Source: Opitutaceae bacterium (GTDB lineage: Bacteria > Verrucomicrobiota > Verrucomicrobiia > Opitutales > Opitutaceae). Taken from it: a stretch of DNA of 64,000 bases. The notes beneath the pieces are model-generated. The model was not told where the DNA came from. It was given only the letters and a program-made list of their open reading frames with translations, and searched no databases. Positions 43,947 to 52,840 of this stretch are shown here, in pieces. The stretch spans positions 1-64,000 of the forward strand of contig JADJTK010000010.1 in NCBI GenBank assembly GCA_016711225.1, in the 5' to 3' direction. The translations under genes were made by a program, and so were the position numbers. How positions within the stretch are numbered: the stretch's first letter is position 1; each line of letters opens with the position of its first letter.

Positions 43947-45725
43947 ATGCCCCCCGCCCTGCCCAACGAACGTGCGTCCCTGCTCCTCGTCGAAGAATGC
44001 TTCGCGGGGGCGGATGCCCGTTTTGTCGAGGCGCTGCGCCAGGTGAGCTCGCCCAAGTTCCTCGCCGCCTTCGCTGACCGGTGGAAGAAGGACGCCCGGC
44101 CCTGGGCGCGCCAGCAGCTCTTCGCCTACCTTGACCAGCCGCTCGACGGTCCTGGGCACCAGCCGTTGGTGAAACGCCTCTTCAAGGACGCCGAGGCCCG
44201 GCGCGACGACGCGCTCATGGCCGCCTTCCTCGCCGCGTTCGACACGCTCGTGCGGCGCGTCCGCCGCTCCCGCTGGCATTGGGATCGGGCGACGCGCACG
44301 GCCGCCGAGGAGGAATATCTCGCTACGCCGCACGATGTGCTCCCGCGCGACCCTGTGCAGGTCCTGGTGCATCCGAAGACCGGGGAGCGCGTCGTTGTGG
44401 CCAAGACGGGCCGGCGGATCCGGAGCGGCCGGTTGTTCAGTCACCGCACGCGGCATTACCTGCGGCGGCGGGCGTGGCGCTATTTCCGCTGGTTGGGTTA
44501 CGCCCGGCCCGCCGACTACCCGGCAGCGATCGTTCCCGTGCTGCGCCGCTACCACGATGCCGATCTCGCGAAGGGCGAGGCGATCCTCGATAGCTGGGCG
44601 TTGCTGAACGTCTGTTTTCGCGGCTGCGACGCGCTCGAGTTTCACTCTGTCCACCTGCGCCTCCGGCCCGGCCGCACCTTGACCGAGCTGCGGGCGGCTC
44701 CGCGTTTTCCCACCGCGTGGGAGACTCCGGCGGCGGCCAAGCTGTTGCTGGGCCTGGTCGCCCAAGCGCCGGCTCAGCTCGTGCGGCTGTGGGCGATGGA
44801 TCTCTTCCGGCAGGTGCGGGCGAAGGCCGCCCTGGAAATTCCGGCGGAGGACCTGCTCGGCCTGCTCGATCACGCCGACGAACGGGTCCAACAGTTCGGC
44901 GCCGACCTCTTCGAGTCGCACCCGGGCGTGGACAAGCTGCCGGTGACCACCTGGCTTCGCTTGCTGGGTACGCGCAACCTGACGGCGCTCGCCACCCTCT
45001 GTAGCGCTTTCTCCAAACACGTTTCCGGGGAGCGGCTCACGCTGGCGCAGTGTCTCGAACTGGCTCGGGCACAACCGGTGCCGGTCGCGCGGCTGGGTCA
45101 GTCGCTGCTCGCGGCGCGCCCGATCCCGCCGGCGGAGTATCCGTCGCTGGGGGCGTTGGCGGAGGCACGTTGCCCCGCGGTGGCCGGGGAGCTCGCGACG
45201 TGGGCCCTGGCGCGGCTGGGGGCCCGTGAGCACTACGAAGTCGAGGCCGTTTCACGTTTCCTCGACAGCCTCGAGCCGGCGACACGCGAGGCCGCGTGGA
45301 CCTGGTTGCTCGCCGGGTCGGCGGGCTACGACGACCCGGTGCTGTGGAGCCGCTTGGCGGAGACGCCGTTCGACGATCTCAAACTCAAGCTGGTCGACCG
45401 GCTCGCACTGCGCGTGAAGCTGCCCACGCTCTCGGCCGATCAGCTGGCGCCGATCTGGTGCGCGGTGCTGCTCGGTGTGCATCGCGGCGGTCGCCAAAAA
45501 CTCAAGGCCGTGCGCGACCTTGCGGAGGCGATTGTGGACAATCCCGCCCAGGCGGTGCCGCTGCTGCCGGTGCTTTCGGTGGCCGTGCGCTCGGTGCGTG
45601 GGCCGGAGCAGCGGGCCGGACTTGCGGCGGTGATGAGTGTGGTGGCCCGGCGCCCGGAACTGGCGGTGCAGGTGCGCGCGCGCCTGCCCGAGCTGAGCTT
45701 TGTGGATGCGGAGGTGGTGGCGTGA
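43947..45725 (+). CDS. Retron-associated helical-repeat (ARM/HEAT-like) protein
   Basis: 592 residues from the ATG at 43947. The sequence is Leu/Ala-rich and almost entirely helical with loosely repeated 30-45-residue units (for example LLGLLDHADERVQQFGADLF and SRLAETPFDDLKLKLVDRLA), as in ARM/HEAT solenoids. A central block has a beta element, VQVLVHPKTGERVVVAKTG. No catalytic motif is seen. Its stop overlaps the GTG start of the SWIM gene (GTGA), so the two are translated together. In the retron literature, helical-repeat and winged-helix SWIM proteins together accompany one class of retron, recalled as type XIII; they are presumed to form the toxic effector. Confidence 0.7.
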   Translation: MPPALPNERASLLLVEECFAGADARFVEALRQVSSPKFLAAFADRWKKDARPWARQQLFAYLDQPLDGPGHQPLVKRLFKDAEARRDDALMAAFLAAFDTLVRRVRRSRWHWDRATRTAAEEEYLATPHDVLPRDPVQVLVHPKTGERVVVAKTGRRIRSGRLFSHRTRHYLRRRAWRYFRWLGYARPADYPAAIVPVLRRYHDADLAKGEAILDSWALLNVCFRGCDALEFHSVHLRLRPGRTLTELRAAPRFPTAWETPAAAKLLLGLVAQAPAQLVRLWAMDLFRQVRAKAALEIPAEDLLGLLDHADERVQQFGADLFESHPGVDKLPVTTWLRLLGTRNLTALATLCSAFSKHVSGERLTLAQCLELARAQPVPVARLGQSLLAARPIPPAEYPSLGALAEARCPAVAGELATWALARLGAREHYEVEAVSRFLDSLEPATREAAWTWLLAGSAGYDDPVLWSRLAETPFDDLKLKLVDRLALRVKLPTLSADQLAPIWCAVLLGVHRGGRQKLKAVRDLAEAIVDNPAQAVPLLPVLSVAVRSVRGPEQRAGLAAVMSVVARRPELAVQVRARLPELSFVDAEVVA

Positions 45726-47425
45726 ACTTCCCGTTCTCGTACCTGGGCCGCAGCGGACTCTCGGGCCAGACGCTCAGCTTCGCCCCGAATCTCGCGCGGG
45801 AGCCGGTGGCCTTCGATGCCGCGCTGCGGCGCCCGCAGCGCTTCCGCGAGGCGATGTCGGCGCTGCACGAGGTGGTGGTCAGCGACCTGCGCTTCAAGAA
45901 GCGCGACAAAGCCGCCTACGAGGCGTGGAAGGAGGCGGAGAGCGGGCGGGTGCGTGCGGTCCGCTCGGATGCGCTCCAGCAGGCGAAGGCCGACGTGCTG
46001 GCGCGCCACGGCGCGGCGGTGCCGGCTGATCTCGAGAAACAGTTCAGCCAGGCGTGCAAGGCGTACTGGGGCGCGCGGCAAAGCTACGCCACGCATCTGC
46101 GTGAGCACGACATGGATCTTTGGCGTAAGCTCATGCCCTGCGATCCGGTGATCACCGTCGCGGACGACGTGGTCTTCTTCGAGTGCTTCTCCGCCGACGA
46201 GTCGAGCTACGGCTGCCTGACGGTGAACCGCGAGGACGGCTTCGGCGCCTCGCCGCAGCTCCAGTTGGGCACCACGAACGTCGATTACTCGTGGGATCTC
46301 TACAACCACTTCCAGGGGTTGCGTTCGTATCGTGAGACGCGTTTCCGTCTCGATCCGGCGGGCTTCGACGTGGCGACCCACGGCCACGCCGACTACCGCG
46401 AGGAGAAGATCGACCTGCCCCAGGGTTGGCTGCGCGGTTTCATGCAGCTGCAGGCGGCGATGGCGCTGCCGATGCGGCGCGCGACGCTCACGCGCGAGGC
46501 GGTCTACTCGCTGCTGGTGTGGTTGAAACGGCACAAGGCCCGCACCAGTCCCCGCGCGCTGCGCTTCGAACAGGCGCCCGGCCAGCCGCTCGCGCTCGTG
46601 CTCGAACCGTGGGAACAACGGATTCCCGTGCATGGCGGCGCCGCCGAGGGGGACTGGGGCGAGTCGGTGCGCATCTGGGGCCGTCAGCGTCTGCTCGCGC
46701 TCGCCCGCCTGCTGCCCCTGGTCGAACGGCTCGACGTGTATCTGCTCGGCACCGGCTATCCGAGCTTCTGGGTGGCGCACATGGGCGAGATGCGCCTCAC
46801 CCTCGGCCTCTCCGGATGGACGGCCAACGACTGGACGCACGGCTCCTCGCTCGACGTGTTGGCGCCGCCCGTGGCGCCCGCGCCGTATGAGATCGAGACG
46901 ATCGCGGCGTATCTGCAGCTCCACCGGTCGGCGAAGTTTGCCGACATTGACGCCGCCGGCGCACGCTCGCCCGGGGCCACCGCCGCGGCGCTCAACCGGC
47001 TCGCCGGCACCGGGCAGGTGATCCACGACCTCGCCGCCGGGGTGTATCGTTGGCGGCAGATCATGGCGCGCGCCCTCGGCGAGGCCGAGCTCGGTCCCGA
47101 AAACGAGGAGGTGGTCGCCTCGCGCGAGATCGTGCGGCTTGGTCGGGTCGCGCTCGAGTCGCGGGTGGCGGCGCCCGGCGGCGGCATGATCTACGTGGGC
47201 AAGGCCGAGTCGAAGCCGGTCGAGCTGTTGATCGACGCCGACGGGCGGATCAAGCGGGGGCGTTGCCTCTGCGGGCATTTTCGCAAGGCGGGACTGCGCA
47301 TGGGACCGTGCCGGCATCTGCTGGCCCTGCGTACGCTCGCCCTCAATCCCGCGCCGGCGGAGACGGCGGCACGCGACTGGTACAACCGGTTGCGCGCGCA
47401 GGCCGAACGGAAAGGAGGCGCGTGA
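45722..47425 (+). CDS. Retron-associated SWIM zinc-finger protein
   Basis: 567 residues from a GTG overlapping the upstream stop. The SWIM finger is at 514-532: C515 and C517 in RCLCGHF, then C530 and H532 in GPCRHLLAL, the CxC..CxH pattern. A predicted winged-helix region lies just before it (about 395-450: EIETIAAYLQLHRSAKFADI and LNRLAGTGQVIHDLAAG). The N-terminal 390 residues are not recognised. SWIM fingers bind nucleic acid or protein. The gene ends nine bases before the retron RNA begins. Confidence 0.8.
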   Translation: MNFPFSYLGRSGLSGQTLSFAPNLAREPVAFDAALRRPQRFREAMSALHEVVVSDLRFKKRDKAAYEAWKEAESGRVRAVRSDALQQAKADVLARHGAAVPADLEKQFSQACKAYWGARQSYATHLREHDMDLWRKLMPCDPVITVADDVVFFECFSADESSYGCLTVNREDGFGASPQLQLGTTNVDYSWDLYNHFQGLRSYRETRFRLDPAGFDVATHGHADYREEKIDLPQGWLRGFMQLQAAMALPMRRATLTREAVYSLLVWLKRHKARTSPRALRFEQAPGQPLALVLEPWEQRIPVHGGAAEGDWGESVRIWGRQRLLALARLLPLVERLDVYLLGTGYPSFWVAHMGEMRLTLGLSGWTANDWTHGSSLDVLAPPVAPAPYEIETIAAYLQLHRSAKFADIDAAGARSPGATAAALNRLAGTGQVIHDLAAGVYRWRQIMARALGEAELGPENEEVVASREIVRLGRVALESRVAAPGGGMIYVGKAESKPVELLIDADGRIKRGRCLCGHFRKAGLRMGPCRHLLALRTLALNPAPAETAARDWYNRLRAQAERKGGA

Positions 47426-47434
47426 GGTAACTTT

Positions 47435-47660
47435 GAGAGTGGCGGGCCGGCGCTTGCTGAGACCACCATGCTGCGGCGTTCCGCCGCGGTTGCGTTTGCC
47501 TAGCCATGCTTCCCCACGACCGTTGTTCGTTTGGCACCGCAGGCCACTATGCGCCGCGGCCAAAACGACCCAAGGGTCCCGCGGCGCATAGTGGCCTGCG
47601 GTGCCTTGGTTAACGGCCGCGGTCCTAAGCGAGTAGTCAACAAGACCGCCCGCCACTCTC
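47435..47660 (+). ncRNA. Retron msr-msd non-coding RNA
   Basis: The ends are defined by a perfect 12-base inverted repeat, a1 GAGAGTGGCGGG (47435-47446) and a2 CCCGCCACTCTC (47649-47660). The 5' (msr) part has a hairpin GCGGCG/CGCCGC with a TTC loop at 47473-47487. The 3' (msd) part has a perfect 27-bp stem, 47533-47559 with 47579-47605, and a 19-base loop. It ends 28 bases before the reverse transcriptase start. In known retrons the paired a1/a2 places a priming guanosine, and the msd is copied into multicopy single-stranded DNA. The exact priming base was not assigned. Confidence 0.85.
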
Positions 47661-47688
47661 TTCCCTTTCGTCTCACGCGTATCACACC

Positions 47689-49323
47689 ATGGGGTTGTTC
47701 TCCACCCTGTTCCGCTGGCTCCGCGGAGGGCCTACGCTCGACGAAGCTCGCCGCGCGGCGGCCCGCCGTGTACCCGCCGATCGCGCACCGGAGGGGCAAC
47801 CGTATCGCGCGGCTGTGCCCGGTGCCGGAGCCCGGCCACCGGTGCTTCCGTCCGCCCAACCGTCCAGCCGCCCAGCGGCCGGGAAGCTCAACCTCGACGC
47901 CGGGCAGTTCACGCCCCTCAGCCCGGAGGAGGTGAAGAAGCGCGCCGCCAGCCTGAGCTGGAACTGGTCGACGGTAAACTTCGACCGCCGCGACCAGATT
48001 CCTTCGACGGCGGAGCCGCGCACGGCCTTGATCGACCGCGCGCTGGTCGCCCAGGGCCTGCTCACCCCCGAGCAGCTCGTGCAGATCCACGAGGTGGGTG
48101 CGCAGATGGCCGCGTTGCGGCCGGAGCTGGCCAACATCCACACGATCGCCCACAACGCCGTGGCCGCCGATGCGGCGGAGCGCCGTTTGCGCAAAGAGCG
48201 CAAGCAGGCCGAGGCGGCCCAGCGCCGCACCGCGCGCGCCACGGCGGTCGCGCACCGCAAGGCGACGGACATCGTTTTCCTCGGACGCGGCGTCTCGGGC
48301 GGGCTGGCCGACCGACGGGCGAACATCGAGCGCCTCCAGTTGCTGGGGCTGCCGGTACTGGGCCCGCCCGGCGACCTCGCGCAGGCGCTCGGGCTGGAGG
48401 TTTCGCGGTTGCGCTGGCTGGCGTTCCACAGCGAGGCGAGCGCTGTTTCCCATTACGTGCGCTTCCGGATCCCCAAGAAGAGCGGCGGCACGCGTGAGCT
48501 GGCCGCGCCGCACCGCGACCTCGCCCGGTGCCAGGACTGGATCCGGCGCAACATTCTCGACCGCGTGCCGCTGCACGAGGCGGCGCACGGCTTCGTAACC
48601 AAACGCAACACACTCAGCAACGCCACCCCGCATGTGCATCGCGCGGTGGTAGTGAACGCGGACCTCAAGGACTTCTTCCCGAGCATCACGTTTCCCCGCA
48701 TCAAGGGCGTGTTCCAGCAGCTCGGGTATTCGCCCGCTGCGGCCACGGTGCTCGCGCTGCTCTGCACGGAGTGCCCGCGCACGGCGGTGAAGTACGAGGA
48801 ACGTGAACTCTGGGTGGCGACCGGTCCGCGCGGCCTGCCGCAGGGCGCGTGCACCAGCCCGGCGTTGAGCAATCTCGTCGCCCGCGGGCTGGATGGCCGC
48901 ATCGCCGGCCTCGCCCGCAAGCTCGGGTGGACCTACACCCGCTACGCCGACGACCTCACCTTTTCGACCGACGCCGAGGGTGCGCCGAAGACGGCGTGGT
49001 TGCTCGCGCGGCTGCGGCACATCGTCGGCGAGGAGAATTTTTTGGTGAATGAGAAGAAGACGCGCGTGCAGCGGCCCAACACGCAGCAGAGCGTGACGGG
49101 GATTGTGGTGAACCAGCATCCGAACGTGCCGCGCGAGACGGTGCGCCGCCTGCGGGCGATCCTGCACCGCGCGAAGACCGAGGGGCTGGCGGCGCAGAAC
49201 CGCGAGGCGCATCCGCATTTCGCCGGCTGGGTGCGCGGCATGATCGCCTATATCCAGGTGGTCAATCCAGAGCGCGGCCGCGAGCTGCTCGCGGATTTCG
49301 AGGCCCTGCCGCAGGGACGGTGA
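47689..49323 (+). CDS. Retron reverse transcriptase
   Basis: 544 residues. The polymerase site is YTRYADDLTFS with YADD at 419-422; VVNADLKDFFPSI and GLPQGACTSPALSN are the preceding RT motifs. Both retron hallmarks are present: NAxxH as NATPH (311-315) and VTG (469-471). The fingers begin near residue 260 (YVRFRIPKKSGGTREL). The first 230 residues are an unusual extension with a Pro/Ala-rich stretch and a Lys/Arg-rich helix (about 165-190); typical retron RTs are about 300-400 residues. The upstream RNA is its likely primer and template. Together with the two upstream genes it forms a candidate anti-phage retron. Confidence 0.93.
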   Translation: MGLFSTLFRWLRGGPTLDEARRAAARRVPADRAPEGQPYRAAVPGAGARPPVLPSAQPSSRPAAGKLNLDAGQFTPLSPEEVKKRAASLSWNWSTVNFDRRDQIPSTAEPRTALIDRALVAQGLLTPEQLVQIHEVGAQMAALRPELANIHTIAHNAVAADAAERRLRKERKQAEAAQRRTARATAVAHRKATDIVFLGRGVSGGLADRRANIERLQLLGLPVLGPPGDLAQALGLEVSRLRWLAFHSEASAVSHYVRFRIPKKSGGTRELAAPHRDLARCQDWIRRNILDRVPLHEAAHGFVTKRNTLSNATPHVHRAVVVNADLKDFFPSITFPRIKGVFQQLGYSPAAATVLALLCTECPRTAVKYEERELWVATGPRGLPQGACTSPALSNLVARGLDGRIAGLARKLGWTYTRYADDLTFSTDAEGAPKTAWLLARLRHIVGEENFLVNEKKTRVQRPNTQQSVTGIVVNQHPNVPRETVRRLRAILHRAKTEGLAAQNREAHPHFAGWVRGMIAYIQVVNPERGRELLADFEALPQGR

Positions 49324-49332
49324 GGGCAGCGG

Positions 49333-50100
49333 TCAGAAGGCGTGGCACGTTACCTCGTGGGGCACCGAAACCCGATGCAGGCCGATGGAGTGGTGTCCTT
49401 TGAGCTCGGCGACGCCCATCATCAGTGCGGTCCACGCAAGCCTTTTAAGGCGACCTCGCGCTGCGGTGCAGGCCGCCTGGTCGGAGACCAAGCAATCGAC
49501 CAACAGAGGTGTGAAGTCGTCCCAATAGCCGACATCGAAGCTCTTCTCCGTACCGGTGAAAAGGCAGGCGGACGCGAGTTGCGTGCCCTCCTCGGCGAGT
49601 GAACGCGGGAGCAGATGTAGCGGCTCGGCGGTGATCTGAATCGCGGGAATGCTCCGCTCGCCGCGGGCATTGAGATTGGTGAAGGTCGCCACCAATTGCT
49701 GCTCCCGATCGACAATCATCGAAGGGCAGAGACATCCGAACTGCAGATGCTCCCGCGTTCGCAACCATCGCCATGCACACGCTTTCATTCCCAAGACCGG
49801 TGGCGCGCCCCACAATGGCAGGAATGAGCCGAGGCAAAGCAACGCCATCTCCATCGGGGTGTGCCCATAGTAACGGGCGAATTTTCGCCGGGCCGGCGCC
49901 AGTTGCCCGGGAATCTTTGCCTCCGCTCTCGGATCAAGCGTCTTCATGGGAGCTTCAGTCCAGCCGAGCCTTTGTAGGTACGCCAGCCTGGCGTTGGTCT
50001 GCAGGGCTACAGCTTGCTCAAGCCGTTTGGGTTCCGCTCGGCGCGGATCGGCCACGGCGGATTGCGTTGCCAGCGAATCGAGCCCCAGCAGTTCACTCAC
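49333..50100 (-). CDS. DUF3239-like protein
   Basis: 255 residues from a GTG at 50100 that overlaps the end of the GH140 gene. The N-terminal half has a hydrophobic pair around LLCLGSFLPLWGAPPVLGM. The core LVATFTNLNARGERSIPAIQ, then TQLASACLFTGTEKSFDVGY and WDDFTPLLVDCLV resembles DUF3239 and the proteins at 41688 and 43077. Function unknown. It runs convergent with the retron; only nine bases separate the two stop codons. Confidence 0.5.
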   Translation of the reverse strand: MSELLGLDSLATQSAVADPRRAEPKRLEQAVALQTNARLAYLQRLGWTEAPMKTLDPRAEAKIPGQLAPARRKFARYYGHTPMEMALLCLGSFLPLWGAPPVLGMKACAWRWLRTREHLQFGCLCPSMIVDREQQLVATFTNLNARGERSIPAIQITAEPLHLLPRSLAEEGTQLASACLFTGTEKSFDVGYWDDFTPLLVDCLVSDQAACTAARGRLKRLAWTALMMGVAELKGHHSIGLHRVSVPHEVTCHAF

Positions 50101-51586
50101 CGAACGGGCCGGCACCGGGCGGGCCGTAGCCGGCCGCGGCATCGTCGAGCACCAGCACCCAGTCCGGGCCTTGCATTGGCGAGCGGAAAGTGCGGGTGGC
50201 CTCGGCCGCGCGGGTGTCGATGGGACGAGCGTAACCGGTGCGCGGATCGTACCACCACGCGCGCAGCGTCTTCCCCTGGAAGGCGGCGAGGTCGAGCGTG
50301 GCGGTGAGGTCGTTGAGCGGGAAGTAGACGAAAGCGTAGGTGGCGGCGTTGTCGCGCGTGGCCCGCAGGTGCGCGCCGCCGGTGCCGGGATCGCCAACAA
50401 TCAGCGACTGATCGGGGATGCGCCCATGGAACGGCCGCGACTCGAGCAGTTGGCGCAGGAAGAGCATCTGCCGCGCGCCAGGGCGCTCGAGTGCGTCGAC
50501 CCAGTCGCGGTCGGCGTGGTTGATCACCGGGTTGCGGTCGCCCACGAAGCCCCAGACGGCGTGATGGCCGTAGGTCACGCCGCAGGCTCCGGCAAAGACG
50601 GACCGGTAGCATTGTTTGCGCACATCGTGGTCGCGGAAGTAACCGTTCGCCGGATCCCACCGGGGCCAGGGACTGACCGGGTGATCCTCGTAGTTGGGTT
50701 CAAGGTCGAGCGTGGGTTTGGCCGGCCGCAGACCGAAGTCGCGCTCCACCCAGTCCCACACGGGTTGGTCGTGCCCGCCGCCGTGTCCGCTCTGCATGCC
50801 TTGGATCGAGAGCCACGGCTCGTCGGGCAGCATCTGCGAGGTCGTCCAGTCGCCGCCCTGGGGGTGGTAAAGGCAGACCGGCGTGGTGCCGGTGCCCTCG
50901 GCGAGACCGGCGGCCATCTCCCGCCAGATCGGCCGCCAGTCGTGCCCGGCGGGGAAGCCTGTCGCGAGCCCTTGGTTGTTCGGCCACGAATCGGGCTTCG
51001 CTCCGTCCACCCAGGCAGGGCGGTCGCCGCCCAGCATCCAGACAACATTGGTACGGCCGCGCAGCTTGGTCCCAAGGTATCGCGCGTAAGCGCGGGCAAC
51101 GGGGAGGTTGTCGGTGCGAAATAGTCGTGGGCCGTCGCCCCAGGGCGCGGTGAGCTTGTCGCCCCAGGTTGGCAGCAACGCGACATACAGTCCGCGTGCT
51201 GCCGCTTCATCGACGACGGCGGTCACGCGATCGAAATAGGCCTCGTTCGGGAGCGCCGGGTCGGCGTCGACGAAGGGAAGTTCGCCGAGGGCACTGCGCC
51301 CGAGGATGCCGTTGCCCTCGGCGAGTACCACCGCTTGCACGACGGTGTACCCCTGCCGCGCCCGGGTTCGCAGGTAGTGGCTGCACTCCTCGCGCGTGGT
51401 CGCGTGGAGCAGCGCCCAGGCGGTGTCGCCGAGCCAGAAGAAGGGGCGGCCGTCGTCGGTCTCAAGGAAATGGCCGTCCGCATGGACTCTCACGGCGGGG
51501 AGCTCGGTCGCTGGCGTGGTGGCGAAGAGGGGCATGGGAGCGGAGCTGAGGAGCGCGAGCAGGCGGAAGCAGCGGATGGGGTTCAT
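50093..51586 (-). CDS. GH140-like glycoside hydrolase (DUF4038 / collagen-binding-like)
   Basis: 497 residues with a signal peptide (LLALLSSAPMPLFA). DUF4038 features: LETDDGRPFFWLGDTAWALL, TREECSHYLRTRARQGY, NVVWMLGGDRPAW, and the late GVTYGHHAVWGF. The C-terminal domain (about 400-497) begins LRATRDNAATYAFVYFP and is the collagen-binding-like beta domain. Family members cleave plant polysaccharide side chains (apiosidase-type). AraC regulator upstream on the same strand suggests substrate-controlled expression. Confidence 0.88.
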   Translation of the reverse strand: MNPIRCFRLLALLSSAPMPLFATTPATELPAVRVHADGHFLETDDGRPFFWLGDTAWALLHATTREECSHYLRTRARQGYTVVQAVVLAEGNGILGRSALGELPFVDADPALPNEAYFDRVTAVVDEAAARGLYVALLPTWGDKLTAPWGDGPRLFRTDNLPVARAYARYLGTKLRGRTNVVWMLGGDRPAWVDGAKPDSWPNNQGLATGFPAGHDWRPIWREMAAGLAEGTGTTPVCLYHPQGGDWTTSQMLPDEPWLSIQGMQSGHGGGHDQPVWDWVERDFGLRPAKPTLDLEPNYEDHPVSPWPRWDPANGYFRDHDVRKQCYRSVFAGACGVTYGHHAVWGFVGDRNPVINHADRDWVDALERPGARQMLFLRQLLESRPFHGRIPDQSLIVGDPGTGGAHLRATRDNAATYAFVYFPLNDLTATLDLAAFQGKTLRAWWYDPRTGYARPIDTRAAEATRTFRSPMQGPDWVLVLDDAAAGYGPPGAGPFGE

Positions 51587-51607
51587 GTTTTAGGCGGATT
51601 GAGGTAG

Positions 51608-51787
51608 TTATGGCCACACCGCAGGTGCGGCACCAAGGAGACGGCGGGCGAGGTCGTTTTCAAATGCCCAGGTGTCGTCGATGTCGGAGCCCATGTCGGT
51701 CGCGAAGACCACTGGTCGAGGCGCGGCCGCCAGAGGGGAGAGCAGGAACAGGAGCAGGAGTATCGACCAACTGGTGCGAAGATGCAT
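51608..51787 (-). pseudogene. Truncated nucleoside-hydrolase-like gene
   Basis: 59 codons: a signal peptide (WSILLLLFLLSPLAAA) followed by RPVVFATDMGSDIDDTWAFE, the metal motif of nucleoside hydrolases, then an out-of-family tail and stop. It matches the start of the complete gene at 40362-41393 and lacks about 280 residues. The stub lies between the AraC gene and the GH140 gene. Confidence 0.75.
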
Positions 51788-51880
51788 GGGAGGAGTACCC
51801 CCACTCTACACCGCAACAGCGCCGCGCGATTCCATCAAATTGACGGGAACCAGCCCGGCATTTGCATCGCCGCCGACCGG

Positions 51881-52831
51881 TCAACGCATTCGGCGCGCGT
51901 ACACAGCAGGAGACACTCCCTTGAGCTGTTTGAATGCCCGGTTGAAATGGCTCTGGCTGGCAAAGCCCGTCGCCAACGCGATATCGGCCACCGTCCGATC
52001 GCTGCCCGTGAGCAACTCCGCTGCGTTGTCGATCCGGATCCACCGTAGATATTCGGAGAAGGTGCAGCCAACGACCCCACGAAATAGCCGGCAGAAATGC
52101 GCCGCACTCAGGTGCGCGCACCCGGCCAGCTCGCGCAGGGATAGTCGCTGGTCGGACCGGCGTTGCGCGAGTTCGAACACCGGCCGCAGCCGCGCGAGAT
52201 CCCGCGCGCGGCGGCCAAGCGAAAGAGTCGCCTCGGAATCCCAGTCGCGGGCCTGAGTGATCTCCAGGAGTATGTCGGCGAGGAAGGTCCGCACCGCCAG
52301 CGGCCGGCTTGGGTGGCTGCTCCGCAAAGCCCGTTCAATCCGTCCCATGCGCTCGGCCACGAGTCGGGCATCAAGCGCCCGGGCTTCGATCCGATGCACG
52401 AAGTTGGCACTTCGGTATTGGAAAGGTCGCAGATACTCGAGTTCGAGCGGCGCCGCCCCGGGCCGATGGATGAACTCCCGTGCGAAGTGCAGGGCCGCGA
52501 CCCGCAACACGCTCCGCGACGCGGTCTCGATTCGGTGAAACTCCCCCGACCCGACCAGCAGCACGTCGCCCGGCACGATCCGGTGGCAACGGTTCTCGAC
52601 CACATAGCGCCCGGTTCCCTCCATGATCTGCATTACTTCCAGGAAGTCATGATAACTTGGGCTCACCTGGTAGTCGCCGGAAAACTCGCACCAGAGCAGT
52701 CGCACGGGACAGTCCGCCGGCAGGTCCAGCTCGTATTTTCCCCGCACGGAGAAATGCAACTGCCGGCTCGGTGTCCATTGGACCCCCGGCGGGGCCGGCG
52801 TAATTGGCCGGAACGCGGAGGCGGAGGGCAT
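51881..52831 (-). CDS. AraC family transcription regulator
   Basis: 316 residues. A cupin-type sensor domain (about 40-150: FLEVMQIMEGTGRYVVENRC, then PGDVLLVGSGEFHRIE) precedes two AraC helix-turn-helix motifs: SLRELAGCAHLSAAHFCRLF and VADIALATGFASQSHFNRAF, closing with KGVSPAVYARR. It likely senses a sugar and controls the GH140 gene and neighbours on the same strand. Confidence 0.93.
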   Translation of the reverse strand: MPSASAFRPITPAPPGVQWTPSRQLHFSVRGKYELDLPADCPVRLLWCEFSGDYQVSPSYHDFLEVMQIMEGTGRYVVENRCHRIVPGDVLLVGSGEFHRIETASRSVLRVAALHFAREFIHRPGAAPLELEYLRPFQYRSANFVHRIEARALDARLVAERMGRIERALRSSHPSRPLAVRTFLADILLEITQARDWDSEATLSLGRRARDLARLRPVFELAQRRSDQRLSLRELAGCAHLSAAHFCRLFRGVVGCTFSEYLRWIRIDNAAELLTGSDRTVADIALATGFASQSHFNRAFKQLKGVSPAVYARRMR

Positions 52832-52840
52832 GGGGACTTC

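Noticed and set aside
47531..47935. Coding frame through the retron RNA
   Set aside because: Its sequence is the two arms of the 27-bp stem; it conflicts with the RT frame.
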